7,398 nucleotides of DNA from positions 1 to 7,398 of the forward strand of contig CAZVYS010000035.1 of assembly GCA_964630755.1 (NCBI GenBank). The letters run 5' to 3'. The notes under the pieces were generated by a model. The model saw nothing but the letters and a program-made list of their open reading frames with translations, searched no databases and had not been told where the DNA came from. Made by a program: the position numbers and the translations under genes. Shown piece by piece: positions 1 through 6,189 of this stretch (the stretch's first letter is position 1; each line of letters starts with the position of its first letter). Source of the DNA: CAZVYS01 sp964630755. Its GTDB lineage: Bacteria > Patescibacteriota > Microgenomatia > UBA1400 > CG1-02-47-37.

Positions 1-363
1 AAAGAGTTGGTCTTAGTGGGAGTTCTTGGTAGGCGTGTTGATCATTTGTTGGCAAACGTGATGATTTTGGCTAAAAGAAAGATAAAGATTAGTTTAATAG
101 AAGGCAGACAAGAAGCGTTTGTGGTGAGAGATAGAGTGAAGATTGAAGCTGAAGAGAGTAGTTTAGTTTCTTTAATTCCCCTATTTTCTGACTGCAAAGG
201 CGTAAAAACAGATGGTTTGAAGTGGAACCTTCAGGGTCGGACCTTGAAGGTGGGAAAAGCAATAGGGATAAGTAATGTGATGGTTGGTAATAAAGCTGAA
301 GTTAGTTTGAAAAGTGGAACTTTACTAGTGGTCGTAACCAAGGCCACAAAAAATCCGCTTTAA
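1..363 (+). CDS. thiN: Thiamine pyrophosphokinase, C-terminal part (5' end outside window)
   Basis: This would transfer pyrophosphate from ATP to thiamine to make thiamine diphosphate in the cytoplasm. The frame is open to base 1, so the gene starts outside the window; the first ATG/GTG-like codons are internal. What is visible begins at the end of the catalytic domain, with the motif GVLGRRVDHLLANV, which matches the family's G-GRxDHxxAN signature. It continues through the thiamine-binding beta domain with DGLKW, a TLKVG segment, GISN and a final GTLLVV strand. The TAA stop lies inside the upstream arm of an intrinsic terminator, so this is the last gene of its transcript. Residues LQGRTLKV are encoded by a 25-bp palindrome (227-251) that recurs at 2356-2380. 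From memory of homologues this stretch is collinear, without a net insertion. Family assignment is fairly secure from the motifs; the N-terminal half cannot be judged. Confidence 0.85.
   Translation, partial: KELVLVGVLGRRVDHLLANVMILAKRKIKISLIEGRQEAFVVRDRVKIEAEESSLVSLIPLFSDCKGVKTDGLKWNLQGRTLKVGKAIGISNVMVGNKAEVSLKSGTLLVVVTKATKNPL
227..251. repeat. 25-bp palindromic repeat, copy 1 (inside thiN)
   Basis: Arms ACCTTCAGGGTC and GACCTTGAAGGT flank a central G. They are complementary over 12 bp with one G:T wobble. An identical 25-base copy lies at 2356-2380. Identity ends exactly at the palindrome edges, because the flanking bases differ. This copy is translated in frame as part of the thiamine-binding domain. 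Confidence 0.85.
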
Positions 364-395
364 GTAGCTTTTTACTTAAGCGGATGTTTGTTTTT
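353..395 (+). terminator. Intrinsic terminator of thiN
   Basis: The upstream arm (353-366, ATCCGCTTTAAGTA) pairs with the downstream arm (373-385, TACTTAAGCGGAT), with a single-base bulge and a 6-nt loop. It is followed by GTTTGTTTTT at 386-395. The thiN stop codon (361-363) is embedded in the first arm. Confidence 0.85.
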
Positions 396-407
396 GCATT
401 TTAAAGA

Positions 408-517
408 TAATACTAGCTTAGTCTTTATAAACTATTAAAATTTACAAAGAAAAAACTAGTATTACCGTAAGGTAATTTTAAATCGAAAAAATCTCGATTC
501 AAGGTGACTAGTTTTTT
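408..517. other. Branched inverted-repeat element, possible bidirectional terminator / structured RNA
   Basis: The outer arms 450-460 (AAAAAACTAGT) and 507-517 (ACTAGTTTTTT) are perfectly complementary over 11 bp. Between them lie two more hairpins: 461-466/471-476 (ATTACC, loop GTAA, GGTAAT) and 481-486/494-499 (AATCGA/TCGATT). Drawn as RNA this is a three-way junction with one GNRA-type loop. Both strands end the outer stem in a run of T, so it could stop transcription from either side; the peptidase gene ends 22 bp to the right. An upstream segment 408-416 (TAATACTAG) is perfectly complementary to 456-464 and would compete with the junction. Function is inferred from structure only. Confidence 0.55.
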
Positions 518-538
518 GTGATAGGTTAATTTTTGATG

Positions 539-1942
539 CTAAGCGCCAAGCAGATGGATATAGCGGAGAAATTCTAACTGAAGATTCAACCAAGAGGGAA
601 TTCTCATGTTTTCGTTTTCTCCGTGAATGTTACTGCTCTTCAAGCACACTCCACAGATGATCAATGGAATTCTAAGGATGGTATTGATAAACGTACAGGC
701 TCCAATTGTACCGCCGTTTGGCTGAAAAACTGGATTGACTCCCCAAATCGACTTCATCACTTCGGCGTATAGCGTGATAAAAGAGCTTGAATAGTCGACT
801 TTGACTGGGTTACAGCCAGGGAGCGTAATGAGCTTGTAAGTAACCTGCGGCGGTAGATGATTTTCAATATGTTTAATCAGCATCTCCTCAACTTTCAAGG
901 GTGTTAATCCTGCGGTTAAGCGAGAAGTAATTTTGGCTTTTGCAGAATTTGAGATACTGGTTCCTGGTGGTTCATCGCCATCATACCCAACATTGATGCC
1001 ATTGATTTCAAGAGCCGGCCAGATTGTTGAGCGATTTAATGGAGACTTGTCGATTGTGCCCCAAAGCTCTGGTGCTCCTGTTGCTACAAGAAAATCTTTA
1101 GGCGTTTGAAGCGACTGTAATCCATTCATTATTTCGTGTTCGGCTGCGGAGATTGGAACAAGCTCGCTGTAGAATCCAGGTAATAGGACAAATCCTGTTT
1201 CTATATCAATCATCTTATTGATTACATGTGACAAGGCCAAAGCTGGGTTTAAAATGATCCCGCCGTAGGTCCCTGAATGCAAGTCAGATTTAGGCCCAAA
1301 GATTTCTAGCTCCCAACCACCTAAGCCTCGAAGTGAGTAGGTTATTGCTGGAGTCGTAGAATCTATCATATCGGCATCTGCAACAATGCACACGTCGGCT
1401 GCAAATTCTTCTTTGTGTTTTTGTATCAGAGGTTCTAGATTTTTGCTGCCGATTTCTTCTTCGCCCTCGAAAATTGCTTTGATATTAACAGTAGGCTTTC
1501 CGTGTTTAAGGATCGATTTCATGACAGCAATAAACGCTGAAATAGCTCCTTTCATATCGATTGTGCCTCTGCCATAAACTAGATCGCCGTCGATGACCGC
1601 ATTGAATGGATCAAATGACCATTTTCCAGGTGCTGGTTGAACATCGTAGTGAAAGTAAAACAAAACAGTTTTTTCAGCACCGACGTCTAGTTCGCCGAAA
1701 ATAACTGGATTGCCAGGTTCGGATTCTGTTCCGGTCTCAAACTGTGTTAATGCAAAGCCCATTTTTTTAAGAGTTTGCCAAATCAAGCTTGCCATTTTTC
1801 TGATCTCTTCGGGGTGGTTACCTCCTACGGAGATCGATTGAATTGAGACAGCATCTTCTAGAAAACCTAGGTTTGCGTCTTTCTCTTCAGTTAAATTTTT
1901 TTCTGCGGGTTGTAAATCAAAGCCACTCATGTTTTCACTCAT
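539..1942 (-). CDS. M20 family metallopeptidase (carboxypeptidase/dipeptidase, CNDP/DUG1-like)
   Basis: Predicted cytoplasmic di-zinc peptidase of 467 residues that would cleave dipeptides or C-terminal residues; no signal peptide is visible. The full set of M20 ligands can be placed: His98 in FYFHYDVQP, bridging Asp129 in GRGTIDMKG, general base Glu162 and metal ligand Glu163 in EGEEEIGS, Asp189 in VADAD, and His440 in IHGENE. His222 in LHSG is the dimerisation-domain histidine that completes the active site in the dipeptidase branch. The lid/dimerisation domain occupies roughly residues 205-370. The start at 1942 is chosen for the AGAAAGGGA tract just upstream, although spacing is short; the internal ATG at 1930 (residue 5) is an alternative. 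The gene is monocistronic in appearance and its base composition is richer in GC than the rest of the window. Exact substrate cannot be told; succinyl-diaminopimelate desuccinylase or acetylornithine deacetylase seem less likely given the CNDP-like motifs. Confidence 0.9.
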   Translation of the reverse strand: MSENMSGFDLQPAEKNLTEEKDANLGFLEDAVSIQSISVGGNHPEEIRKMASLIWQTLKKMGFALTQFETGTESEPGNPVIFGELDVGAEKTVLFYFHYDVQPAPGKWSFDPFNAVIDGDLVYGRGTIDMKGAISAFIAVMKSILKHGKPTVNIKAIFEGEEEIGSKNLEPLIQKHKEEFAADVCIVADADMIDSTTPAITYSLRGLGGWELEIFGPKSDLHSGTYGGIILNPALALSHVINKMIDIETGFVLLPGFYSELVPISAAEHEIMNGLQSLQTPKDFLVATGAPELWGTIDKSPLNRSTIWPALEINGINVGYDGDEPPGTSISNSAKAKITSRLTAGLTPLKVEEMLIKHIENHLPPQVTYKLITLPGCNPVKVDYSSSFITLYAEVMKSIWGVNPVFQPNGGTIGACTFINTILRIPLIICGVCLKSSNIHGENENMRIPSWLNLQLEFLRYIHLLGA

Positions 1943-2056
1943 TTCCCTTTCTATATTTAGTCTTGAATTTGATTTGTTTGACTCTATGTTTTTTTACATT
2001 CCCTTCCTTTCGCCATAAATTGGCATAGTTATTCTGGTACTTTGACTAGTTTAATT

Positions 2057-2107
2057 TCCGGTGAAGCGGCTTGAAAACAAACTATATTTCCAAACGGCTT
2101 CACCGGA
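2057..2107. repeat. 17-bp imperfect inverted repeat with 17-nt loop
   Basis: Arms 2057-2073 and 2091-2107 are complementary at 15 of 17 positions. The outer 11 bp (TCCGGTGAAGC / GCTTCACCGGA) are perfect. The loop is AT-rich. No T run follows on either strand, so it does not look like a classical intrinsic terminator. It could be an operator, a mobile palindrome or an RNA structure. Confidence 0.7.
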
Positions 2108-2139
2108 TTGTATTACCTTGTTAAGGTGCAAAAATAGAA

Positions 2140-2168
2140 GATAGTATCCTCTAATGAAGGATTATATC
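2140..2168. repeat. Imperfect hairpin upstream of tRNA promoter
   Basis: GATAGTATCCT (2140-2150) and AGGATTATATC (2158-2168) are complementary at 9 of 11 positions around a 7-nt loop. The role is unknown. Confidence 0.4.
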
Positions 2169-2205
2169 AAAAAATGGGTAAACTTTCGGGTAGAAACTAA
2201 GAGTT

Positions 2206-2214
2206 TGGTATAAT
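2206..2214 (+). promoter_or_regulatory. Extended -10 promoter of tRNA-Arg
   Basis: TGG directly precedes a perfect TATAAT (2209-2214), forming an extended -10 element. No good -35 box is found at 17-18 bp (TTCGGG region). The predicted start near 2221 gives a leader of about 48 nt that folds into a hairpin: GCAG/CTGC (2220-2223/2256-2259) and GTTCCG/CGGAAC (2224-2229/2245-2250). Confidence 0.65.
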
Positions 2215-2268
2215 ATTGAGCAGGTTCCGAACACTGATAGGTTACGGAACAATTGCTGCTATAAATAT

Positions 2269-2341
2269 GCACCTGTGGCTCAATGGATAGAGCATTCGTC
2301 TTCGGAACGAAGGGTTGGGGGTTCGAGTCCCTCCAGGTGCA
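2269..2341 (+). tRNA. tRNA-Arg (anticodon UCG)
   Basis: A 73-nt cloverleaf can be drawn by hand. The acceptor stem is GCACCTG/CAGGTGC, the D arm is GCTC-(8 nt)-GAGC, and the anticodon stem TTCGT/ACGAA holds loop CTTCGGA. The anticodon TCG at 2302-2304 reads CGA and related arginine codons. The variable loop is 5 nt. The T arm GGGGG-TTCGAGT-CCCTC has one G:T pair. The discriminator base is A and the 3' CCA is not encoded (CAA follows), so it must be added by a nucleotidyltransferase. The gene has its own extended -10 promoter and converges on the four-gene operon. Confidence 0.95.
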
Positions 2342-2355
2342 CAAAATACTATAAG

Positions 2356-2380
2356 ACCTTCAGGGTCGGACCTTGAAGGT
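2356..2380. repeat. 25-bp palindromic repeat, copy 2 (between tRNA and operon end)
   Basis: Identical over 25 bases to 227-251. It lies 15 bp after the tRNA and 21 bp beyond the stop codon of the convergent binding-protein gene. As RNA it forms an 11-bp stem with a CGG loop. On the minus strand it is followed by CTTATAGTATTTT, a weak U-rich tail, so it may serve as the operon's terminator. On the plus strand no T run follows. Confidence 0.85.
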
Positions 2381-2401
2381 AAATGAATGCAAAGATTAAG
2401 C

Positions 2402-3745
2402 TTACTTACGGGAGATAGAGTAGGTGGCGGGGTGGTTTAAGAAGATTGCAGGAGAAGTTTCGACAACAAATCGTTGAAAGTCCTGGTATATTTCGGTTCG
2501 AGTTTTTAGATCATGTTCTTTTCGACCATCTTCAAGAAGCTTATCTACTTTTAGATCTGAAAAGTGGGTTAGATTGGTATCTTGAGTTGAGTGCCAGAGA
2601 GAGTGTTGATCTGGATCTAGGGGAATTTCTTGAGCAATTAAGATGCTTTGATAATCATCGTCAATGGTGTTAATAATTTTAACCTCAACATCAATATTTA
2701 AAACGTCTTCCCAATTTTTAGCAATCTCTTCAGCTTTAGATAAAAACGACTGACTAGTGCCGAGTTTTATTTTTAGTTTTCCACTAACACTGGCTTCTTC
2801 TTCAAATTTTTCAAATAACTCTTTTGATTGAGTTGGACTATAAGTATATGGTTTTACTTTTGGATTATATGCCCAAGATAATGGACTAATTGGGGTTAAG
2901 GCCCTAGTTTTATTTGAGTCTGACTTGAACTCAATAGCATAAGCTAAAGCTTGACGGAGAGGCTTACTAGAGAGATAAGCGTCTTTGGTATTAAAAAGCA
3001 CACTAAGATATTGCTGGAAGTTAATCTTTTGAACAACGTCTACTTTTTTGAGCCATTTATCTGTCAGGGGATTAATAACTAAATTTTGTAATTGATCTAC
3101 TTCCCCTAGTTTAAAGCCTAACCAGGCAGATTCATTGCTGGGATAAAATCGAAAGGTAATGTTTTGATTAGTGCCGACTAACTCTAAAGACTTTAAGTTT
3201 CTGCCCTGATACTTAACTTTTTTTATTATGTATTGTCCAGCTGTAATAGTTTGGTTTTTAAATAAAGGTTGAGACAATAAGCTTAAAAAGGGAGAAAATG
3301 GCTCTTTAAGTTTAAATTCAATGGTTTGATCATCTATAGTTTTTACTTTGACGTCCGGAATATTAAATTCTAAATCTTCAGCTTGCATTAAGCTACCATC
3401 GCTCCAGATAACATCTGGTGCTAGATAAATTCGATAAGCAGTATTCTCTTCTAGTATTTCCCAAGATTTGGCCATATCTGGCTCGATAGCCCCGGTAGAA
3501 TCTATTTTAGTTAAGCCCCGACTAATTGTTTGAATAATATGGTTAGGCAAGCTATTTAAAGTATATTGCCCAACAATACCAATTTTTTGGCTAGCTTTTG
3601 GTTTAGGAATTAAAGGAAGTAAATTTTTAATAAAAATAAAAAAGAAAGTTCCTAAACCAGCTGTGACAAGAATAATTTTTTTGTGCTTTTGATAAAAAGA
3701 TTTTAGAATCCAAAAGGGCTTACGAAATCTTCTGGTAATGATCAT
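2402..3745 (-). CDS. Membrane-anchored ABC-type peptide/solute-binding protein, family 5 (OppA/DppA-like), C-terminus short
   Basis: The 447-residue product matches the extracellular family-5 binding proteins that deliver oligopeptides or similar solutes to an ABC importer. Visible hallmarks are GLTKID...EPDMAKSWE (residues 77-96), IWSDGS (113-118), KPLRQALAYAIEF (261-273), and a C-terminal DPDQHSLWHS...LLEDGRKEHD block. A basic N-terminus followed by one hydrophobic helix (about residues 23-46) anchors it; there is no lipobox cysteine. It ends at YSISRK, where relatives such as DppA continue for some 20 or more residues, so the C-terminal end is probably cut short, close to the palindromic repeat. 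Its ATG overlaps the secG stop (ATGA), implying coupled translation. No permease or ATPase gene is present here, so partner and substrate are unknown. Confidence 0.85.
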   Translation of the reverse strand: MIITRRFRKPFWILKSFYQKHKKIILVTAGLGTFFFIFIKNLLPLIPKPKASQKIGIVGQYTLNSLPNHIIQTISRGLTKIDSTGAIEPDMAKSWEILEENTAYRIYLAPDVIWSDGSLMQAEDLEFNIPDVKVKTIDDQTIEFKLKEPFSPFLSLLSQPLFKNQTITAGQYIIKKVKYQGRNLKSLELVGTNQNITFRFYPSNESAWLGFKLGEVDQLQNLVINPLTDKWLKKVDVVQKINFQQYLSVLFNTKDAYLSSKPLRQALAYAIEFKSDSNKTRALTPISPLSWAYNPKVKPYTYSPTQSKELFEKFEEEASVSGKLKIKLGTSQSFLSKAEEIAKNWEDVLNIDVEVKIINTIDDDYQSILIAQEIPLDPDQHSLWHSTQDTNLTHFSDLKVDKLLEDGRKEHDLKTRTEIYQDFQRFVVETSPAIFLNHPATYSISRK

Positions 3746-3951
3746 ATTCTAAAGTTTAGGATTGACAAGACTACGAAGATAATGGCTAATATTATGGTAA
3801 AGCTAAAAATGACTTTCTCGACTCCCCTTTTGCTATGGTACATTTGATTTTGACCACCAAAGGTGCTACCTAAACCAGTGCCTTTGGCTTGAAGTAAGAT
3901 AATAACAATTAAAGCAATGGCTACAACAATTTGAAGGGTGGTGATAATCAT
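3742..3951 (-). CDS. secG: Preprotein translocase subunit SecG
   Basis: A 69-residue inner-membrane protein that assists SecYE/SecA in protein export. It has two hydrophobic helices (about residues 4-20 and 46-66) joined by the diagnostic loop LLQAKGTGLGSTFGG, which is strongly conserved in SecG. Length is normal for the family. The start ATG overlaps the TGA of the upstream PF04020-type gene by 4 nt (ATGA), and a GAGGAAG ribosome-binding sequence lies within the last codons of that gene. Its own TGA overlaps the ATG of the binding-protein gene in the same way. It sits third in the four-gene operon of envelope proteins, where its neighbours are likely Sec substrates or membrane-inserted proteins. 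Confidence 0.95.
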   Translation of the reverse strand: MIITTLQIVVAIALIVIILLQAKGTGLGSTFGGQNQMYHSKRGVEKVIFSFTIILAIIFVVLSILNFRI

Positions 3952-4358
3952 TCTTCCTCTGACAAGATATTTTTTAATAGATTAAAAACCAAGCTTAACA
4001 GAAAAGAAGCTAGAATAAAAGTCAAAGCTGTATTGACTGCAAAGCTGGGCATGGCAAAACCAGAATAATCAATGGCTGGCATAATAAAAGCTTTGACTTG
4101 AATAGAGGTAATTAAATTAGTAAGAATAAATAATACAACTACATTAGCTATCCAACGAAACAAGCCTAAGGTGATTAAGTTGATTGGAAGCAAAAAAAGC
4201 TTAATAATTGGTTTAACTAGTTGATTAATGATGGTGAAAATTACTCCAGCCCAAAGTAATTCTAGAATTTGAGTAGGGATAATTAGACCAGGGTAAAACG
4301 AGGCGACAATAAACAAACTAAAAGTGTTAAGAAAACTTAGTCTTAGATAGTTTTTCAT
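3948..4358 (-). CDS. PF04020-type ('phage holin family 4', YvlD-like) integral membrane protein
   Basis: A 136-residue, very hydrophobic protein with about four transmembrane segments (residues 7-25, 32-48, 53-82, 108-130) and an acidic tail SEEE. The stretch NQLVKPIIKLFLLPINLITLGLF (residues 45-67, interrupted here only by naming) matches the characteristic 'KPI-K-LLPIN-LTLGLF' motif of the family often labelled phage holin 4_2 or DUF360. Its biochemical role is not established, and the holin label does not imply a prophage here. The start codon lies 32 nt inside the end of the transglutaminase-like gene and has no Shine-Dalgarno, so translation probably depends on coupling. Its TGA overlaps the secG ATG. 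Confidence 0.8.
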   Translation of the reverse strand: MKNYLRLSFLNTFSLFIVASFYPGLIIPTQILELLWAGVIFTIINQLVKPIIKLFLLPINLITLGLFRWIANVVVLFILTNLITSIQVKAFIMPAIDYSGFAMPSFAVNTALTFILASFLLSLVFNLLKNILSEEE

Positions 4359-6183
4359 TAATTAATTTTAGCACAATAAATACTAAGATAAGAGAAATAA
4401 TGACAATAAAGATATATAAGTAGAAATTATTTTGAAAAGCGAAATAATAAGCTGGTTTTAAAGTAATTTGGTGACTCGTCGAGGTTTCTGCTAATTTAGC
4501 TGTAAGATTATCAACTAAGTTGTCATGCCAATCAGTAGCATTGAGAGTAAAATCGATTGTTTTGGTTGAAAAGGGAGGGATAATAGCCAGATTAAAGTTT
4601 GATTCCTCAAGATCAAAGTGTTCTGAGTTTAACTCAATTTTTTGATTATAAAGAGCAATGTTGCCAGTATTTTTAACGAGAACTTGGCCTTTTACTGGCA
4701 TACCAGAAATAGCACTTGCAGGTAAGTTAAAAGATAGAGACGCTGATTCTTGTTTTTCAACTGACTCACCAAAATCTATTTGAACATCTTTTGAAGTTTG
4801 ATTAATTTCTTTATATGCACCAGCTGGGATAGGATATTCACTATCTAAGCCTAAAATGGCAAAAGTAAAATGATTTAAGTCAGTTGAGTTAAAAAAATCT
4901 ATTCCTCCAGTGGTATTGCCCCAAGTGGGATCAACTGGAATCCATAATTTTTTTGATTGATCGTAATATTCTGGCCAAGCATGTAAAACATCTTTTTCTA
5001 AACTTAAAGGCCTCAAGTTTGAATTGGTGGTGTAAGCATAACCATTAATAGCCCTTGCTGGAATTCCAGCTGCTCGACTTAAAGCAACAAATAAATCAGT
5101 AAATTCCATACAAATAGCTGAGTCTTGATTATCAAGGGCATTAGCGGCTCCAAACCGAGTAGTAGTATTAGTTAGTCGGCCATAATCATAAATTAAGTTA
5201 TCAACTACGTACTGATATATTTCTTTGGCTGATTTAAATTGGTTGCTGAGTTTTTGAATTCTTGGATTATCGATTTCCCAGTAAGGTTTAGCAGATAAAT
5301 AAAGCGATGGATCTTCTAAAACAAAGCCAGGAAAGTTTTCTGATGGGTGTAAATAAATTTCAGCTGTTCCAGTAGCTTTGATGGTCATTGTTTGTTTTGG
5401 ATTAAGATAATATTTAGCTAACCAGTTGCCATCGAGATCAACATCAATAGAATCAGGTTTTGGGTCCAAAGACTGATAAATAACAGTTTGGTGGGTAGTG
5501 TCTGGGGGCAGAGCAATTTCAGTTTCAACTTTGTAAACATTGGGGTTTGATAAATGATAATCTAATGAAAAGTCAAAATACTGAATAGTGCCAAAGGTAG
5601 CGCTAATGCCTTTGTCTAATAAGTCGTCTTCGGAAAATCTATAGTTTGTTGTTAAACCAAGATTTTGCTTGCTAGTTGGAGTGGGAATTATAGTAGCTGG
5701 TTCTCCAAGAGAGTTGGGGACGTTTAATATTAAATTATATTTATTTAATGACTCGGTTTTTTGAATTTTAGGAATTGATATTTCTGAAACATTTCCAAGT
5801 TGATGAGCAAAGTCTTTGGTATCAAATTCTAGATAAAAATCTTGAGATTTATCTTTTCCAAGTGCTTTTGATTTAAAGGGAATAATAATATTAGTTGATT
5901 TATTGCCAACAACTATATTTGGTTCAAGGTCTTGTTTTTGATCGTAAACTTTAATATCAGATAAATCTGTTGAGCCAATAGTTAAGGCAAACTCTTTAGC
6001 ATAAACATTTGATAATTTATTTATAAGAGAAATGTCAAATTTAGCGTGAGTAGTGCCATTTGAATAAACTGAATACTTAATTTGATAATCCGTTGAAAAT
6101 TCTGCTTGAGCCAAAGCGTTTGAAGAAAACCCAATTAATAGAGCAAAACAAAATAATAAAACGATCAAAATCTTTCTTAGCAT
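4327..6183 (-). CDS. Secreted, membrane-anchored transglutaminase-like (papain-fold) protein
   Basis: A 618-residue exported protein. A Sec signal peptide (basic MLRK, hydrophobic core to about residue 20, ALA-QA cleavage site near 25) leads a beta-rich extracellular region (about 30-300). The transglutaminase core spans about 315-425, with nucleophile Cys358 in SAICMEF, the conserved RAAGIPARAINGY segment, His401 in LHAWPEYY and Asp418 in VDPTWG. The catalytic triad is therefore intact. A beta-sandwich resembling CARDB/NEW3 domains (about 484-575, VLVKNTGN) precedes one C-terminal transmembrane helix (about 587-607) and a short basic tail, so the enzyme faces outward. Activity could be protease-like or cross-linking; the target is unknown. 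It is first in the operon. No Shine-Dalgarno is seen; a promoter 6 nt upstream predicts a leaderless mRNA. Confidence 0.87.
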   Translation of the reverse strand: MLRKILIVLLFCFALLIGFSSNALAQAEFSTDYQIKYSVYSNGTTHAKFDISLINKLSNVYAKEFALTIGSTDLSDIKVYDQKQDLEPNIVVGNKSTNIIIPFKSKALGKDKSQDFYLEFDTKDFAHQLGNVSEISIPKIQKTESLNKYNLILNVPNSLGEPATIIPTPTSKQNLGLTTNYRFSEDDLLDKGISATFGTIQYFDFSLDYHLSNPNVYKVETEIALPPDTTHQTVIYQSLDPKPDSIDVDLDGNWLAKYYLNPKQTMTIKATGTAEIYLHPSENFPGFVLEDPSLYLSAKPYWEIDNPRIQKLSNQFKSAKEIYQYVVDNLIYDYGRLTNTTTRFGAANALDNQDSAICMEFTDLFVALSRAAGIPARAINGYAYTTNSNLRPLSLEKDVLHAWPEYYDQSKKLWIPVDPTWGNTTGGIDFFNSTDLNHFTFAILGLDSEYPIPAGAYKEINQTSKDVQIDFGESVEKQESASLSFNLPASAISGMPVKGQVLVKNTGNIALYNQKIELNSEHFDLEESNFNLAIIPPFSTKTIDFTLNATDWHDNLVDNLTAKLAETSTSHQITLKPAYYFAFQNNFYLYIFIVIISLILVFIVLKLINEKLSKTKFS

Positions 6184-6189
6184 GTAATC

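Larger units (their letters stand above)
1943..2268. other. Non-coding region rich in dyad symmetry between peptidase start and tRNA
   Basis: These 326 bases hold no convincing gene. From left to right they contain the peptidase upstream region, with an ATG-TAA start-stop preceded by GGAAGGG on the minus strand at 1994-1999; a long inverted repeat (2057-2107); a small hairpin ACCTT-GTT-AAGGT (2115-2127); an imperfect hairpin (2140-2168); the tRNA promoter (2206-2214); and a leader hairpin (2220-2259). No strong promoter for the peptidase could be picked on the minus strand. Confidence 0.6.

Noticed and set aside
408..517. CRISPR or attachment-site interpretation of the repeated CTAGT segments
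   Set aside because: The arms form nested inverted pairs with no regular spacing, and no integrase or cas gene is present.
1386..1577. Plus-strand 63-residue frame
   Set aside because: Lies wholly inside the peptidase gene on the other strand, whose motifs are unmistakable.
1843..2028. Plus-strand 61-residue frame
   Set aside because: Half overlaps the peptidase 5' end antisense; no recognisable pattern or ribosome-binding site.
2260..2266. TATAAAT as a -10 box for the tRNA
   Set aside because: It lies only 2 nt from the mature tRNA 5' end, too close; the extended TGGTATAAT at 2206-2214 fits better.
2162..2344. Minus-strand 60-residue frame beginning MCTWRDSNPQP
   Set aside because: It is the antisense of the tRNA-Arg. 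The WRDSNPQP-type peptide is a known artefact of translating tRNA genes on the wrong strand.
2446..2673. Plus-strand 75-residue frame
   Set aside because: Antisense of the conserved C-terminal block of the family-5 binding protein.
2402..3745. Lipoprotein signal on the binding protein
   Set aside because: No cysteine is found after the hydrophobic segment; it reads as an uncleaved helix anchor.
3948..4358. Prophage, because of the 'phage holin' family name
   Set aside because: PF04020-type genes are common in ordinary chromosomes, and no phage structural, lysis or integrase gene is nearby.
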